64,000 nt of DNA from Sphaerisporangium krabiense. GTDB taxonomy: Bacteria > Actinomycetota > Actinomycetes > Streptosporangiales > Streptosporangiaceae. This document shows positions 50,109-59,931 of this stretch, in pieces. The notes under the pieces were generated by a model. That model made no database searches and was not told where the DNA came from. It saw only the letters and a list, made by a program, of their open reading frames with translations. Made by a program: the position numbers and the translations under genes. The stretch is from positions 1,426,001-1,490,000 of the forward strand of contig NZ_JACHBR010000001.1 in assembly GCF_014200435.1 (NCBI RefSeq). The letters run 5' to 3'. Position 1 is the stretch's first letter. Each line of letters starts with the position of its first letter.

Positions 50109-50897
50109 TCACCCGCGCTGGAGCGCCTCGCAGACGGCGACCGACTCGCGCGCGCCCAGCCGGACGGCCTCCGCGCAGTGCCGCACCCAGCCGGCGACCC
50201 CTTCCGAGGTGCCCTTCAGGTAGCCGCGCAGGCTCTCCCCGTAGGACTCCCCCAGCTCGACGTGACCGGCCTCGACCACGACGAGCGACTTGGGGTCCAG
50301 GCCGAACTCGACCAGTGTGAGGCGCTCGGCGGCCCTGGCGACGATGCCGTCCGCGGCGCCGAACGGGCGGAGCACCGCGATCTCGGCGTGCGCGATCGCG
50401 GCGAGCACGAGCGCGGGGGCGTCCGTCGGCGTGGTGATCAGTTGGACGAGGGCGGCGACGCGGGCCGCGGCGGCCTCGGCGCCGGGGGCGGGGCCGAGGT
50501 CGTGAAGATCCGACGTCGCGGGGCCGGTGCGCGGGCGTCCCAGGAGATCCTCGTCGGCGACGACCCCGGCGGCGGCCAGCATGTGCAACCGCGCGAGCAC
50601 CTGCCGCGGCGCGGAGCGCCAGGTCACCCCGAGGCGTCCCACTTCGGCGGACACGCGCAGCGCCCCTTGGGCGAGCGGCTGCCCGGCCTCCCCGGACCGC
50701 AGCGTCTCCAGGGGGACGTCGACGCCTTCGAGGGCGGCGGACGCGCGGGCGCCGCGCAGGGCCGACTCCGCGGAGACCTCTGGCCTGCGGCGGCGCAGGA
50801 CTCGGTGGCCGTAGAGCCGGTCGACCGCGGCGCGCGCCTCCTGGACGGCCTCGGGGACGCCGGGAAGCCCGGCGATGACTGCCAATGGGTCGCTCAC
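50109..50897 (-). CDS. degenerate Fic-fold protein (Rv3662c-like position)
   Basis: 262 residues from GTG at 50897 (GGGAGG is very close, so the start is tentative). The C-terminal half reads IAHAEIAVLRPFGAADGIVAR, which follows the Fic loop HPFxxGNGRxxR but lacks the catalytic His and the GNGR residues. So probably an inactive Fic relative, or an enzyme with a changed mechanism. The N-terminal half has ALRGARASAALEGVD, an SxxIEG-like inhibitory-helix resemblance. It lies between the Ssd-like and acs genes, as in mycobacteria. Confidence 0.75.
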   Translation of the reverse strand: MSDPLAVIAGLPGVPEAVQEARAAVDRLYGHRVLRRRRPEVSAESALRGARASAALEGVDVPLETLRSGEAGQPLAQGALRVSAEVGRLGVTWRSAPRQVLARLHMLAAAGVVADEDLLGRPRTGPATSDLHDLGPAPGAEAAAARVAALVQLITTPTDAPALVLAAIAHAEIAVLRPFGAADGIVARAAERLTLVEFGLDPKSLVVVEAGHVELGESYGESLRGYLKGTSEGVAGWVRHCAEAVRLGARESVAVCEALQRG

Positions 50898-51619
50898 GCC
50901 TCCCGACCCTACCTGCGGGTAAACCGGACGCTCCGGCACCCCCGGCCCGTAGCCCGAAATGCCCCTTATCAGGACCCGGCCAAGGCCCAAAACCCCAATG
51001 TCCCCACTGGCCCCCCAATTCCCGAACGGGACTGCTTGGCGCAACACTCCCGACTTGCCATGACATGCCATGAAGTGCCCCAGATGGCCATCTGTCACAC
51101 TGAGATCACCCCGGACGGAGCCGCGTCCCGCCGAGAGAGACCCTCTCCGAGACGCCCTGCGCGCCGGTAGAACGAGAGCACCCCTCACCTCTACCTCCGG
51201 GTAACCTCGGACCGGACACCCTCCGGCCCCACCGCTACCCGTCAGTAGGCTTTGACGCAGGTCAACACAGGGTCAAGGCGTCGCCGACACAAGCCGTCGG
51301 ATGTGTGGACCGGTTCACAAGACCGTATGGAACAGACCAAGAGACACATGATCCGCGAATCGGCAAGACCGCTCGTCGCGCGGTTCGCGCCGTTCAACGA
51401 ACGGCGCGGAGAAAGCCCCGGGCCCGCATGGTATTTGTCATTGGATATCATTCCCACAACGAATCCGCTGCTTTTGTGACTCTTGGTTAAGTCCTTTGTG
51501 AAGTGCGCGTGCCCGGTGACGGCCCGCCACCGCCCGTCCGTCCCTCTTGTCCCCACAGCCTCGAGACTGGTGGAGTGGGAACCAGCCGTATCGAGCAAGG
51601 CCATGTGAAGGAGTACGTT
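50898..51619. other. 722-base region upstream of acsA, divergent promoters
   Basis: No gene supported. At 51252-51285 there are repeated GGTCAA/GGGTCAA half sites (TTTGACGCAGGTCAACACAG, then GGTCAAGG), a possible operator. Probably holds promoters for acsA and the Fic-like gene. Confidence 0.45.
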
Positions 51620-53596
51620 GTGGCCCCGGAAACCCCTGGTCGTGAGACCCAGGAGACTCTGTCGAACCTGCTGCAGGAGACCCGCCGCTTCGAGCCGCCG
51701 GCGGAGCTCGCGGCGTCCGCGAACATCACGGCCGACGCCTACGACGAGGCGGAACGCGATCGTCTCGGCTTCTGGGAACGTGCGGCCGACCGGCTGACCT
51801 GGGGACGCCGCTGGGACACCACCCTGGAGTGGAACGCCCCGTTCGCCAAGTGGTTCGTGGGCGGCACGCTGAACGTCGCCTACAACTGCGTCGACCGCCA
51901 CGTCGAGGCCGGCCACGGCGACAAGGTGGCCTACTACTGGGAGGGCGAGCCCGAGGGCCACAACCGCACCCTGACGTACTCCGACCTGCTGCGCGAGGTC
52001 AGCAAGGCCGCCAACGCGCTCACCGAGCTCGGCGTCGGCAAGGGCGACCGCGTCGCGATCTACATGCCCATGATCCCCGAGCTGCCGATCGCGATGCTGG
52101 CCTGCGCCCGCATCGGCGCTATCCACTCGGTGGTCTTCGGCGGCTTCTCGGCGGCGGCGCTGAGCGGCCGCATCCAGGACGCCGACGCCAAGCTCGTCAT
52201 CACCGCCGACGGCGGCTTCCGCCGGGGCGCGCCGAGCGCGCTCAAGCCGACCGTGGACGAGGCCGTCGCCGAGTGCCCGGGCGTCGAGCACGTGCTGGTG
52301 GTGCGCCGCACCGGCGAGGACGTGCAGGTGACCGGCAAGGACATCTGGTGGCACGACCTGGTCGACCGGCAGAGCGACACGCACGAGGCCCCGCAGCACG
52401 ACGCCGAGGACCCGCTGTACATCCTCTACACCAGCGGCACCACCGGGAAGCCGAAGGGCATCCTGCACACCACCGGCGGCTACCTCACGCAGACGGCCTG
52501 GACGCACCACGCGGTGTTCGACCTCAAGCCGGAGTCGGACATCTACTGGTGCACCGCCGACATCGGCTGGGTGACCGGCCACTCCTACATCGTGTACGGC
52601 CCCCTGGCCAACGGCGCGACCAGCGTGATCTACGAGGGCACGCCCGACACCCCGCACAGGGGGCGCTTCTGGGAGGTCGTCCAGAAGTACGGCGTCACCA
52701 TCCTGTACACCGCGCCCACGGCGATCCGTACGTTCATGAAGTGGGGCGACGACATCCCCGCGAAGTTCGACATGTCCTCGCTGCGCGTCCTCGGCTCGGT
52801 GGGCGAGCCCATCAACCCCGAGGCGTACGTCTGGTACCGCGAGCACATCGGCGGCGAGCGCTGCCCGGTCGTGGACACCTGGTGGCAGACCGAGACCGGC
52901 GCGATCATGATCAGCCCGCTGCCGGGCGTGACGGCCGCCAAGCCCGGCGCCGCGATGCGCCCGCTGCCCGGCGTGTCCGCCGACGTCGTGGACGACCAGG
53001 GCGTCTCGGTGCCGGACGGCGGCGGCGGCTTCCTGGTGGTGCGCGAGCCGTGGCCGTCCATGCTGCGCGGCATCTGGGGCGACGAGAAGCGCTACAAGGA
53101 CACCTACTGGTCGCGCTTCGACGGCATGTACTTCCCCGGCGACGGCGCCAAGCGCGACGAGGACGGCGACCTGTGGCTGCTCGGCCGCGTGGACGACGTC
53201 ATGCTGGTCTCCGGCCACAACATCTCGACCACCGAGGTCGAGTCGGCGCTGGTCTCGCACCCGAAGGTCGCCGAGGCGGCCGTCGTGGGCGCGACCGACC
53301 CGATCACCGGCCAGGCCATCGTGGCGTTCGTGATCCTGCGCGGCAGCGCGGAGGAGAGCGCGGACATCGCCAAGGAGCTGCGCGACCACGTGGCCAAGTC
53401 GCTCGGCCCGATCGCCAAGCCCCGGCAGATCCTCGTCGTGCCCGAGCTGCCGAAGACCCGCTCCGGCAAGATCATGCGCCGTCTGCTCCGCGACGTGGCG
53501 GAGAACCGCAGCATCGGCGACGTCACCACGCTGGCCGACAGCTCGGTGATGAACCTGATCTCCCAGAAGCTGCCCTCGGCGTCCAGCGAGGACTGA
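51620..53596 (+). CDS. acsA: acetyl-CoA synthetase
   Basis: 658 residues. Converts acetate, ATP and CoA to acetyl-CoA. The AMP-binding signature [11 protein letters not shown] lies near residue 272, with [10 protein letters not shown] and TWWQTETG. The A10 motif [14 protein letters not shown] carries the Lys that is acetylated by Pat-type enzymes in actinobacteria. GTG start with GAAGGAG upstream. Monocistronic, ends in a strong terminator. Corresponds to Rv3667 in the shared gene order. Confidence 0.97.
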   Translation: MAPETPGRETQETLSNLLQETRRFEPPAELAASANITADAYDEAERDRLGFWERAADRLTWGRRWDTTLEWNAPFAKWFVGGTLNVAYNCVDRHVEAGHGDKVAYYWEGEPEGHNRTLTYSDLLREVSKAANALTELGVGKGDRVAIYMPMIPELPIAMLACARIGAIHSVVFGGFSAAALSGRIQDADAKLVITADGGFRRGAPSALKPTVDEAVAECPGVEHVLVVRRTGEDVQVTGKDIWWHDLVDRQSDTHEAPQHDAEDPLYILYTSGTTGKPKGILHTTGGYLTQTAWTHHAVFDLKPESDIYWCTADIGWVTGHSYIVYGPLANGATSVIYEGTPDTPHRGRFWEVVQKYGVTILYTAPTAIRTFMKWGDDIPAKFDMSSLRVLGSVGEPINPEAYVWYREHIGGERCPVVDTWWQTETGAIMISPLPGVTAAKPGAAMRPLPGVSADVVDDQGVSVPDGGGGFLVVREPWPSMLRGIWGDEKRYKDTYWSRFDGMYFPGDGAKRDEDGDLWLLGRVDDVMLVSGHNISTTEVESALVSHPKVAEAAVVGATDPITGQAIVAFVILRGSAEESADIAKELRDHVAKSLGPIAKPRQILVVPELPKTRSGKIMRRLLRDVAENRSIGDVTTLADSSVMNLISQKLPSASSED

Positions 53597-53606
53597 CCCG
53601 GCTTCG

Positions 53607-53642
53607 GTAGGGCGCGGATCCGGTCGCGGATCCGCGCCCTAC
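53607..53642 (+). terminator. perfect 16-bp terminator after acsA
   Basis: GTAGGGCGCGGATCCG and its exact reverse complement around GTCG, followed by GCTTTT. Confidence 0.92.
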
Positions 53643-53779
53643 GCTTTTCAGGGACGGACACCCGTGGTACCGGTGACGGGCACACGTGGCGCCGGCGAGG
53701 GAACCGGAGCGGGAGGCGCGACGACAGGCGCCATCACGCAGGATGAAGATGACCGGAAAGATCCGATAGGAGAGCGAAC

Positions 53780-54292
53780 ATGGCCGCACCGCCCGAGGAG
53801 GAGTCACTCGGCGCCCTCGTCGCCCAGGCGACAAACCACATATCCACCCTGGTCCGCGCCGAGATCGAGCTGGCCAAGTCCGAGCTCAAGTTCGACGCCA
53901 AGCGGGTCGGCACGGCCGCGGGTCTCTTCGGCGTGGCGGCGTTCATGCTGCACCTGTGCCTGATCCTCGCGTCGTTCGCGATCGCCTACGGGCTGGTGCA
54001 GCTCGGCATGATGCGCTGGCTGGCCTTCACGATCGTCACCGCCTTCTACCTGATCGTGGCCCTGCTGCTCGGGTACGTCGGCTACCGCCGCCTGAAGGGC
54101 CTCACCGGCATGAAGCGGACGGCGCGCAGCCTGAAGAACCTCAGGGAGGTCGTCGACCTGGAGGACGGGTCCGCCGCGCCGAACGGCCACCGCGCCGAGC
54201 CGTACGGGGCCGGGACGGTGGGCCACCACCGGGTGCCGGTGGGCACCGAGACCGGCTCGCCCGATCCCGGGCACACGAGCCCGCGGCCGTGA
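53780..54292 (+). CDS. phage-holin-superfamily-3-like (DUF1469) membrane protein
   Basis: 170 residues. N-terminal amphipathic part (LGALVAQATNHISTLVRAEI, ELAKSELK) then two membrane segments (about 49-75 and 80-102) and a hydrophilic tail. This actinobacterial Rv3669-like family is not a real phage gene; its role is unknown. Its stop overlaps the GTG of the hydrolase gene. Confidence 0.87.
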   Translation: MAAPPEEESLGALVAQATNHISTLVRAEIELAKSELKFDAKRVGTAAGLFGVAAFMLHLCLILASFAIAYGLVQLGMMRWLAFTIVTAFYLIVALLLGYVGYRRLKGLTGMKRTARSLKNLREVVDLEDGSAAPNGHRAEPYGAGTVGHHRVPVGTETGSPDPGHTSPRP

Positions 54293-55227
54293 GTCCCGCC
54301 ATGGCCACCCGCCCTGACGAGTCGCTGGCCCGGGTCCCCGGGCCGTGGACGCACCGCTCGGTGCACGCGGGCAACGGCATGTTCCACATCGCCGAGGCGG
54401 GTGAGGGGCCGCTGGTGCTGCTGCTGCACGGCTTCCCGCAGTTCTGGTGGACCTGGCGGGGCCAGCTCGTGTCGCTGGCCGAGGCGGGGTACCACGCGGT
54501 CGCCGTGGACCTGCGCGGGTACGGCGCCAGCGACAAGCCGCCGCGGGGGTACGACCTGCCGAGCCTCGCGGGCAGCATGGCGGGGCTGGTCCGCGCGCTC
54601 GGCGAGACCTGCGCGGTCGTCGTCGGGCACGACTGGGGCGGGCTGGTCGCCTGGACGATGGCCGCCCTGGATCCGAAGGTGGTGCGCCGCCTGGCCGTGG
54701 TCTCGGCCCCGCACCCGCTGCGGCTGCGCCAGGCCCTGCTCACCGAGCCGTTCGGGCAGCTCAGGGCCAGCGGCCACCTGTTCGCCGCGCAGCTCCCCCT
54801 GCTGCCGGAGCGCAGGCTGACCAAGGACGGCGCGGCCCGCGTCGGACGGCTGCTTGAGGACTGGTCAGGGCCGCGGTGGCCCGGCGAGGACGTGGCGCGC
54901 ACCTACCGCGAGGTGTTCGGCATCCCCACCGTCGCCCACTGCGCGCTCGAGTACCACCGCTGGTTCCTGCGCTCGCAGCTCCGCCCGGACGGCAAGCGGT
55001 ACCGCAGGCTCATGCGCACCGAGCTGGAGATGCCGACCCTGCAACTGCACGGCGCGCTCGACACGTGCACGCTGCCGCGCACCGCCCAGGGGTCCAGCCG
55101 GTACGTCGCCGCGCCGTACCGCTGGCGGCTGATCGAGGGGGCCGGCCACTTCCCGCACGAGGAGCGGCCCGAGCAGTTCGACCAGGAGCTGCTGACCTGG
55201 CTCGCCGACCCGGAACCGGACCGATGA
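54289..55227 (+). CDS. alpha/beta hydrolase, epoxide-hydrolase type (EphE-like)
   Basis: 312 residues. HGFPQFWWTWR oxyanion region, nucleophile VVGHDWGGLVAW (Asp, as in epoxide hydrolases and haloalkane dehalogenases) near residue 112 and a C-terminal GAGHFPHEE with the catalytic His. Substrate unknown. GTG overlaps the preceding stop; ATG at 54301 is an alternative. It occupies the place of ephE (Rv3670) and is coupled by four bases to DUF309. Confidence 0.9.
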   Translation: MSPAMATRPDESLARVPGPWTHRSVHAGNGMFHIAEAGEGPLVLLLHGFPQFWWTWRGQLVSLAEAGYHAVAVDLRGYGASDKPPRGYDLPSLAGSMAGLVRALGETCAVVVGHDWGGLVAWTMAALDPKVVRRLAVVSAPHPLRLRQALLTEPFGQLRASGHLFAAQLPLLPERRLTKDGAARVGRLLEDWSGPRWPGEDVARTYREVFGIPTVAHCALEYHRWFLRSQLRPDGKRYRRLMRTELEMPTLQLHGALDTCTLPRTAQGSSRYVAAPYRWRLIEGAGHFPHEERPEQFDQELLTWLADPEPDR

Positions 55228-55715
55228 GCGGGGCCGGCGCCAGGGACCGGGATCCTCTCGGGCGTCCGCGCAACGCCCGGCCCCGGGACGAGTTCGGCCG
55301 TCCCCTGCCCAAGGGGACGCCGGGCGTCGCGCGGGTGCCGGACGACTACGCCCCGAGCGCCGGCCGCGCGCTGGCCGACGCCGCCGCCTACCTCGACGAG
55401 GGGCGGCCCTTCCACGCCCACGAGGTGCTGGAGGCGCGGTGGAAGACCGGCCCGGAGCGGGAACGGCCGCTGTGGCAGGGCCTGGCGCAGATCTGCGTGG
55501 GGCTGACGCACCTGCAGCGGGGCAACGCGCGGGGCGCCGCGGTGCTGCTCGGCCGGGGCGCGACCCGGGTGTCGGAGTACGCGGCCGGGGAGCCGCACCC
55601 TGGCCCGCCGGACCTGGCGGAGGCCGTGCGCGTGGCCCGCTGCCTGGCCGACCGCCCGCCGGACGACCCCGCCGACGCGATCGGCCGGGTCGCCGTCGTG
55701 CTCAAGTCCGGCTGA
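55224..55715 (+). CDS. DUF309 protein
   Basis: 163 residues. Family signature: AAAYLDEGRPFHAHEVLEAR then LWQGLAQICVGLTHLQRGN, an all-helical domain with a metal-ligand-like HAHEVLE. Biochemical role unknown. ATG overlaps the hydrolase stop (ATGA). Convergent with marP, 15 bases apart. Confidence 0.9.
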   Translation: MSGAGARDRDPLGRPRNARPRDEFGRPLPKGTPGVARVPDDYAPSAGRALADAAAYLDEGRPFHAHEVLEARWKTGPERERPLWQGLAQICVGLTHLQRGNARGAAVLLGRGATRVSEYAAGEPHPGPPDLAEAVRVARCLADRPPDDPADAIGRVAVVLKSG

Positions 55716-55730
55716 CGGGAGCCGGCGGGG

Positions 55731-56921
55731 CTAGTCGCAGTCCTGGGTGTCGACGCGGGCGGTGGCGCCGCCGCCGGTGTCGGCGTCGGGGCGCACCTCC
55801 TTGGCGGTGAGCGCGTACCCCGTGTCGGGCTGGTCGGTCGCCGCCGCGAAGATCACGCCGTACACCTGGCCGGTCGGCGTGAGCAGCGGGCCGCCGGAGT
55901 TGCCCGGCTGGACCAGGCCGCGGATCGCGTACACCTCCCGGGTGACGGTCTTGCGCGAGTAGATGTCGGACGCCTTCGCGTTCTGCGTGCCGCGGAGCCT
56001 GGCCGCGCTCGTGGTGAACCCCTTGCCCTTGGGGAACCCGGCGATGATCGCGCTGCCCTGCTCCTCCGGCGTGTAGTCGAACTTGAGCGGCGTGACGTTC
56101 AGGTCGGGGACGTACAGGATGGCGATGTCACGGTCGGGGTTGTAGAGCACCACCCGGGCGTCGTGGCCGTCGCGGTCGGCGTCGGTGACCCGCAGGTCCT
56201 GCGTCACGCCGGCCACCACGTGGGCGTTGGTCATGATGTGGTTCGGCGCGTAGACGAAGCCGGTGCCCTCGATGCGCTTGCGGCAGGCGGGCGCGGTGCC
56301 CTGCACCTTGACGATCGCCCGCCGGGCGCGCTGCATGCCCGGCCCCTTGACCACGCTGGCGTCGGGCGGCGGGACCTCGATGATGCCGCCGTTGCCGATC
56401 GCGTTGAACACCTGCGGGAACTCGGAGGTGTCGACGAACTCCTTGAACGACAGCCGCCAGGCCTTGGCGCGCTCGGGCATGGCGGCGTCGACGGTCTGCA
56501 GCAGCAGCGAGCCGTTGGTCTGCTGGCGCAGCCACGGGAACGGCGCGACCGAGAGCAGCGAGCCGATCAGCCAGGCGATCACGAGCACCGATAAGGCGCT
56601 GGTGAACGTGCCGCCGAGCGCGTCGACCGTGCGCGCGGGCTCCCAGGTGACGTGGCTGCGGACCACCGCGCCGATCGTGGAGCAGGCGAACTGCCCGACG
56701 ACGGCCGCCAGGAACACGATCACGATCGCGAGCAGCGCCTGGTCGGTGGGCGCGTCGACGACCGCGTGGGCGATCGGCGGCGCGATGAGGACCCCGAGGA
56801 ACCCGCCGCCGACGAAGCCCAGGAAGCTGAACGCCCCGATGATGAAGCCCTGCCGGTAGCCCGACACGGCGAAGGCAATCACAAGAACAATCAGGATGAA
56901 ATCGAGGAGATCGCCGCTCAC
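55731..56921 (-). CDS. marP: membrane serine protease MarP
   Basis: 396 residues. Four N-terminal membrane spans of CvpA type (1-145), then a periplasmic trypsin-like domain with His in IMTNAHVVAG, Asp in NPDRDIAIL and Ser in QPGNSGGPLL. Cys in APACRKR and the last Cys in TQDCD correspond to the redox disulfide of the mycobacterial enzyme. MarP keeps pH homeostasis in acid and activates cell-wall hydrolases. All catalytic residues are present. Confidence 0.95.
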   Translation of the reverse strand: MSGDLLDFILIVLVIAFAVSGYRQGFIIGAFSFLGFVGGGFLGVLIAPPIAHAVVDAPTDQALLAIVIVFLAAVVGQFACSTIGAVVRSHVTWEPARTVDALGGTFTSALSVLVIAWLIGSLLSVAPFPWLRQQTNGSLLLQTVDAAMPERAKAWRLSFKEFVDTSEFPQVFNAIGNGGIIEVPPPDASVVKGPGMQRARRAIVKVQGTAPACRKRIEGTGFVYAPNHIMTNAHVVAGVTQDLRVTDADRDGHDARVVLYNPDRDIAILYVPDLNVTPLKFDYTPEEQGSAIIAGFPKGKGFTTSAARLRGTQNAKASDIYSRKTVTREVYAIRGLVQPGNSGGPLLTPTGQVYGVIFAAATDQPDTGYALTAKEVRPDADTGGGATARVDTQDCD

Positions 56922-57100
56922 GCTTCAACGGTATCCAGCGCGGCCACACGCCGTGCACGCCTTGGCTCGATATCGTTGGCGGCATGGTATCGATCGGGGG
57001 ATCGAGCGAGGGCCGCACACACGAACACCCGGGCACGGGCACGCGCGCCTCCCCGTCCTCCGGGAGCACGCGATCGACGTCCGCGCGGCCGGCGCCGATC

Positions 57101-57634
57101 ATGAACGCCGACACTCCCCACACCCTGACGTCGCGCACCGTGGGCGAGCTGATCGCCATCGCGCTCGCCGACGACGATCCGGACGGCCCGATCCGGTGGA
57201 AGGCCGTGGGCGTCCTGCACGGGCGCGGCGACCTGGAGACCTTCACCGAGGCCAGGCGGCTCTGCGCGGGCGACCACCGCGCCGAGCGGGTGCTCGGGGT
57301 GGACATCCTCGGGGAGCTCGGGGCGCCGCAGCGGCCGTTCATCGACAAGACGTTGTCGGTGCTGCGCTACCTGGCGGCCTGCGAGGAGGACGTGCGCGTG
57401 CTGCACGCCGTGCTGATCGCCTTCGGGCACCTGCGCGACCCGCGCGCGCTGCCCTCGGTGATCGAGCTGGCCACGCACCCGGACGCCACCGTGCGGTACG
57501 GCGCGGCGTACGCGCTGTCGCACGTCCTCGGACGCCCGCCGGACCCGGCCGGGCTCGCGGCGCTGCGGCGCCTCGCCCGCGACCCGGACGACGACGTCGC
57601 CGACTGGGCGGCGCTCGGGCTGATCCTCCCCTAG
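57101..57634 (+). CDS. HEAT-repeat protein
   Basis: 177 residues from the ATG at 57101. Repeating helix pairs with HEAT/PBS-lyase character, for example DPRALPSVIELATHPDATVR and YGAAYALSHVL, then DPAGLAALRRLARDPDDDVA. Adapter-type fold; partner unknown. It lies between the divergent marP and the Nudix gene and overlaps the Nudix stop tail to tail by four bases (57631-57634). Confidence 0.8.
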   Translation: MNADTPHTLTSRTVGELIAIALADDDPDGPIRWKAVGVLHGRGDLETFTEARRLCAGDHRAERVLGVDILGELGAPQRPFIDKTLSVLRYLAACEEDVRVLHAVLIAFGHLRDPRALPSVIELATHPDATVRYGAAYALSHVLGRPPDPAGLAALRRLARDPDDDVADWAALGLILP

Positions 57635-58278
57635 CGGCGGGCGAGCCTCAGCATCTCGGGCGGCAGTTCCTCCACCTTGCCGTCGTCCCAGGGACGGGCG
57701 AAGCCGGTCAGCGCCAGCACGTCGTTCAGGACGCCGGCCGTGAAGCCCCAGACGAGCATGCCGCGCACCCGGAACGCGGGCCCCGTGTAGCCGCCGGGGA
57801 GGCGCAGGCCGAAGCGGTTGCCGGGGTCGGCCAGCTCGGCGAGGGGCACCCGGGCCACGGCGTCCACCTCGTCCGGCGAGGCGGCGTGCACCGCGGACGG
57901 GGTGTGCCACCAGCCGAGCACGGGCGTCACCCGGTTGTCGCTGCGCCAGACGTACAGTTCGGGGAGCGTGCCGAGGACGCGGACGCCGGCGCGGTCCAGC
58001 CCGGTCTCCTCCTCGGCCTCGCGCAGGGCCGCGCCCACGGGGCCGCCGTCGCCGGGGTCGACGCCTCCGCCGGGAAAGGCCGGCTGGCCGGCGTGGTTGC
58101 GTCCCCGGGCGCTGCGCTGGATCAGCAGGATGTCGGGGCCGTCGGGCGACCGGCCGAAGAGCAGGAGGACCGCCGCGGCGCGTCCTCCGGAGGCGGGAGG
58201 CCGCAGGGGCGCGGGGACGGGGTGGTCGGCGGCGTTCGCCGCCAGGTCGGTCAGCCAGCCGGGGACGGGATCACTCAT
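57631..58278 (-). CDS. Nudix hydrolase, CoA pyrophosphatase type
   Basis: 215 residues. The Nudix box reads FPGGGVDPGDGGPVGAALRE then AEEETGL, preceded by RNHAGQPAFPGG, the pattern of CoA-diphosphatases (NUDT7/YeaB). Probably trims CoA or related nucleotides. Rv3672c position, 100 bases after nth on the same strand; the TlpA-like gene (Rv3673c) found between these in mycobacteria is missing. Confidence 0.92.
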   Translation of the reverse strand: MSDPVPGWLTDLAANAADHPVPAPLRPPASGGRAAAVLLLFGRSPDGPDILLIQRSARGRNHAGQPAFPGGGVDPGDGGPVGAALREAEEETGLDRAGVRVLGTLPELYVWRSDNRVTPVLGWWHTPSAVHAASPDEVDAVARVPLAELADPGNRFGLRLPGGYTGPAFRVRGMLVWGFTAGVLNDVLALTGFARPWDDGKVEELPPEMLRLARR

Positions 58279-58378
58279 GCCATACCTCCTGCGGGGAGCA
58301 ACATCGCGGCCCCGCGGCTGCTTCCCGGCAGTTCCGTGAGGTTTCGGCAGTGGCCCTCCGGGGGCCGGGCACGCCGTC

Positions 58379-59098
58379 CTACGAGAAGGGCCCGGTGCGC
58401 ACCAGTTTGGCGGCCTTGTCGGGCTCGGTGGGGCCCTCGCCGAACGACGGGCAGAGGGTGGCGAGCGGGCACACGCCGCAGGCCGGCTTGCGCGCGTGGC
58501 AGATGCGGCGGCCGTGCCAGATCAGATAGTGCGACATGTCGGTCCACTGATTCTTGGGGATCAGCTCTCCCACGACGTGCTCGATCTTGACCGGGTCGGT
58601 CTCGGTGGTCCAGCCGAAGCGGCGGGTGAGCCGCTGGAAGTGGGTGTCCACCGTGATGCCGGGGACGCCGAACGCGTTGCCGAGCACCACGTTGGCGGTC
58701 TTCCTGCCGACGCCGGGCAGCGTGACCAGGTCCTTCAGCTTGCCGGGGACCTCGCCGCCGTAGCGCTCGCACACGACCTGGGCCATGCCGATGATGCTGT
58801 TGGCCTTGGCGCGGAAGAAGCCGGTCGACCGGATGATCTCTTCCAGCTCTTCACGATCGGCGCCCGCGTAGTCAGCCGCTGTCCGATATTTGGCAAAGAG
58901 TACTGGAGTAACCATGTTGACCCTTTTGTCCGTACACTGCGCGGAGAGAATGGTCGCGACCAGCAGCTCAAGTGGGTTGCCGAAGTCGAGTTCGCAGTGC
59001 GCGTCGGGATAGGTTTCCGCCAGGATTCGGGTCATTCGTCGGGCTCGGCGCACCAAGGCGAGCCGGGACTCCCCAGCGGAGGTCACTTTGCGGGGCAC
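58379..59098 (-). CDS. nth: endonuclease III
   Basis: 239 residues. Base-excision repair glycosylase/AP lyase for oxidised pyrimidines. Helix-hairpin-helix [20 protein letters not shown] with the catalytic Lys, the Asp in [15 protein letters not shown], and the 4Fe-4S cluster [17 protein letters not shown] (C-x6-C-x2-C-x5-C). Divergent from crp with about 130 bases between. Confidence 0.97.
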   Translation of the reverse strand: MPRKVTSAGESRLALVRRARRMTRILAETYPDAHCELDFGNPLELLVATILSAQCTDKRVNMVTPVLFAKYRTAADYAGADREELEEIIRSTGFFRAKANSIIGMAQVVCERYGGEVPGKLKDLVTLPGVGRKTANVVLGNAFGVPGITVDTHFQRLTRRFGWTTETDPVKIEHVVGELIPKNQWTDMSHYLIWHGRRICHARKPACGVCPLATLCPSFGEGPTEPDKAAKLVRTGPFS

Positions 59099-59225
59099 TC
59101 CGACAGCCTACGCGGACGGGCTCCCTGAGACTCCCTTGATGCGGTACGTCACAATGTCTAGCAGCGCGCGCCCCCCAGGCGTGGTGCGCGGTCGTGCGGG
59201 CGCGACACTGGAACGAGGAGGCACC

Positions 59226-59906
59226 GTGAATACCGACGACGTGCTGGGAAAGGCCCCTTTGTTCGCCGCGCTCGACCGCGAGGGCGCCGCCGCGCTCCGG
59301 ACGAGCATCACCGAGGTCCAGCTCCACAAGGGCCAGACCTTGTTCAGTGAGGGCGAGACCGGCGACAGGCTCTACGTCGTCCTGGACGGGAAGATCAAGC
59401 TGATCCGCACCGCCCCTGACGGCCGCGAGAACCTGCTGAGCGTGCTCGGGCCAGGCGAGATGTTCGGCGAGCTCTCGCTGTTCGACCCGCGCCCCCGTAC
59501 GGCCAGCGCCATCGCGCTCACCGACGTCCGGCTCGCCGGACTGGGGCACGACGACCTGCGGCCGTGGCTGACCGGGCGTCCCGAGGTCGCCCTCCACCTG
59601 CTGCGGGCCCTCGCCCAGCGGCTGCGGCGCACCAACGACGTCATGGCCGACCTGGTCTTCACCGACGTACCCGGACGGGTGGGCAAGGCGCTGCTCGACC
59701 TCGCCGAGCGGTTCGGCCAGCGCACCGAGGAGGGCCTGCGGGTCCACCACGATCTCACCCAGGAGGAGCTGGCGCAGTACGTCGGCGCCTCCCGCGAGAC
59801 CGTCAACAAGGCGCTCGCCGACTTCGCCCAGCGGGGCTGGCTGCGCATCGAGGCCAAGGCCGTCGTCATCATGGACGCCGACCGCCTCTACGCCCGCTCC
59901 CGCTGA
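59226..59906 (+). CDS. crp: Crp/Fnr-family cAMP-responsive regulator
   Basis: 226 residues. Cyclic-nucleotide domain with phosphate-binding cassette GEMFGELSLFDPRPRTASA near residue 80, the dimer helix, and a C-terminal winged helix (QEELAQYVGASRETVNKALA). Homologue of Mtb Rv3676 Crp and GlxR. GTG at 59226 has GAGGAGG upstream and gives the expected length. No Cys cluster, so not Fnr-like. Confidence 0.95.
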   Translation: MNTDDVLGKAPLFAALDREGAAALRTSITEVQLHKGQTLFSEGETGDRLYVVLDGKIKLIRTAPDGRENLLSVLGPGEMFGELSLFDPRPRTASAIALTDVRLAGLGHDDLRPWLTGRPEVALHLLRALAQRLRRTNDVMADLVFTDVPGRVGKALLDLAERFGQRTEEGLRVHHDLTQEELAQYVGASRETVNKALADFAQRGWLRIEAKAVVIMDADRLYARSR

Positions 59907-59931
59907 GCGCGTCGAACGCCGAGGCGGCCGG

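Noticed and set aside
53780..54292. Phage origin for the holin-like protein
   Set aside because: It belongs to a chromosomal actinobacterial family in a conserved gene order, with no endolysin or structural phage genes around.
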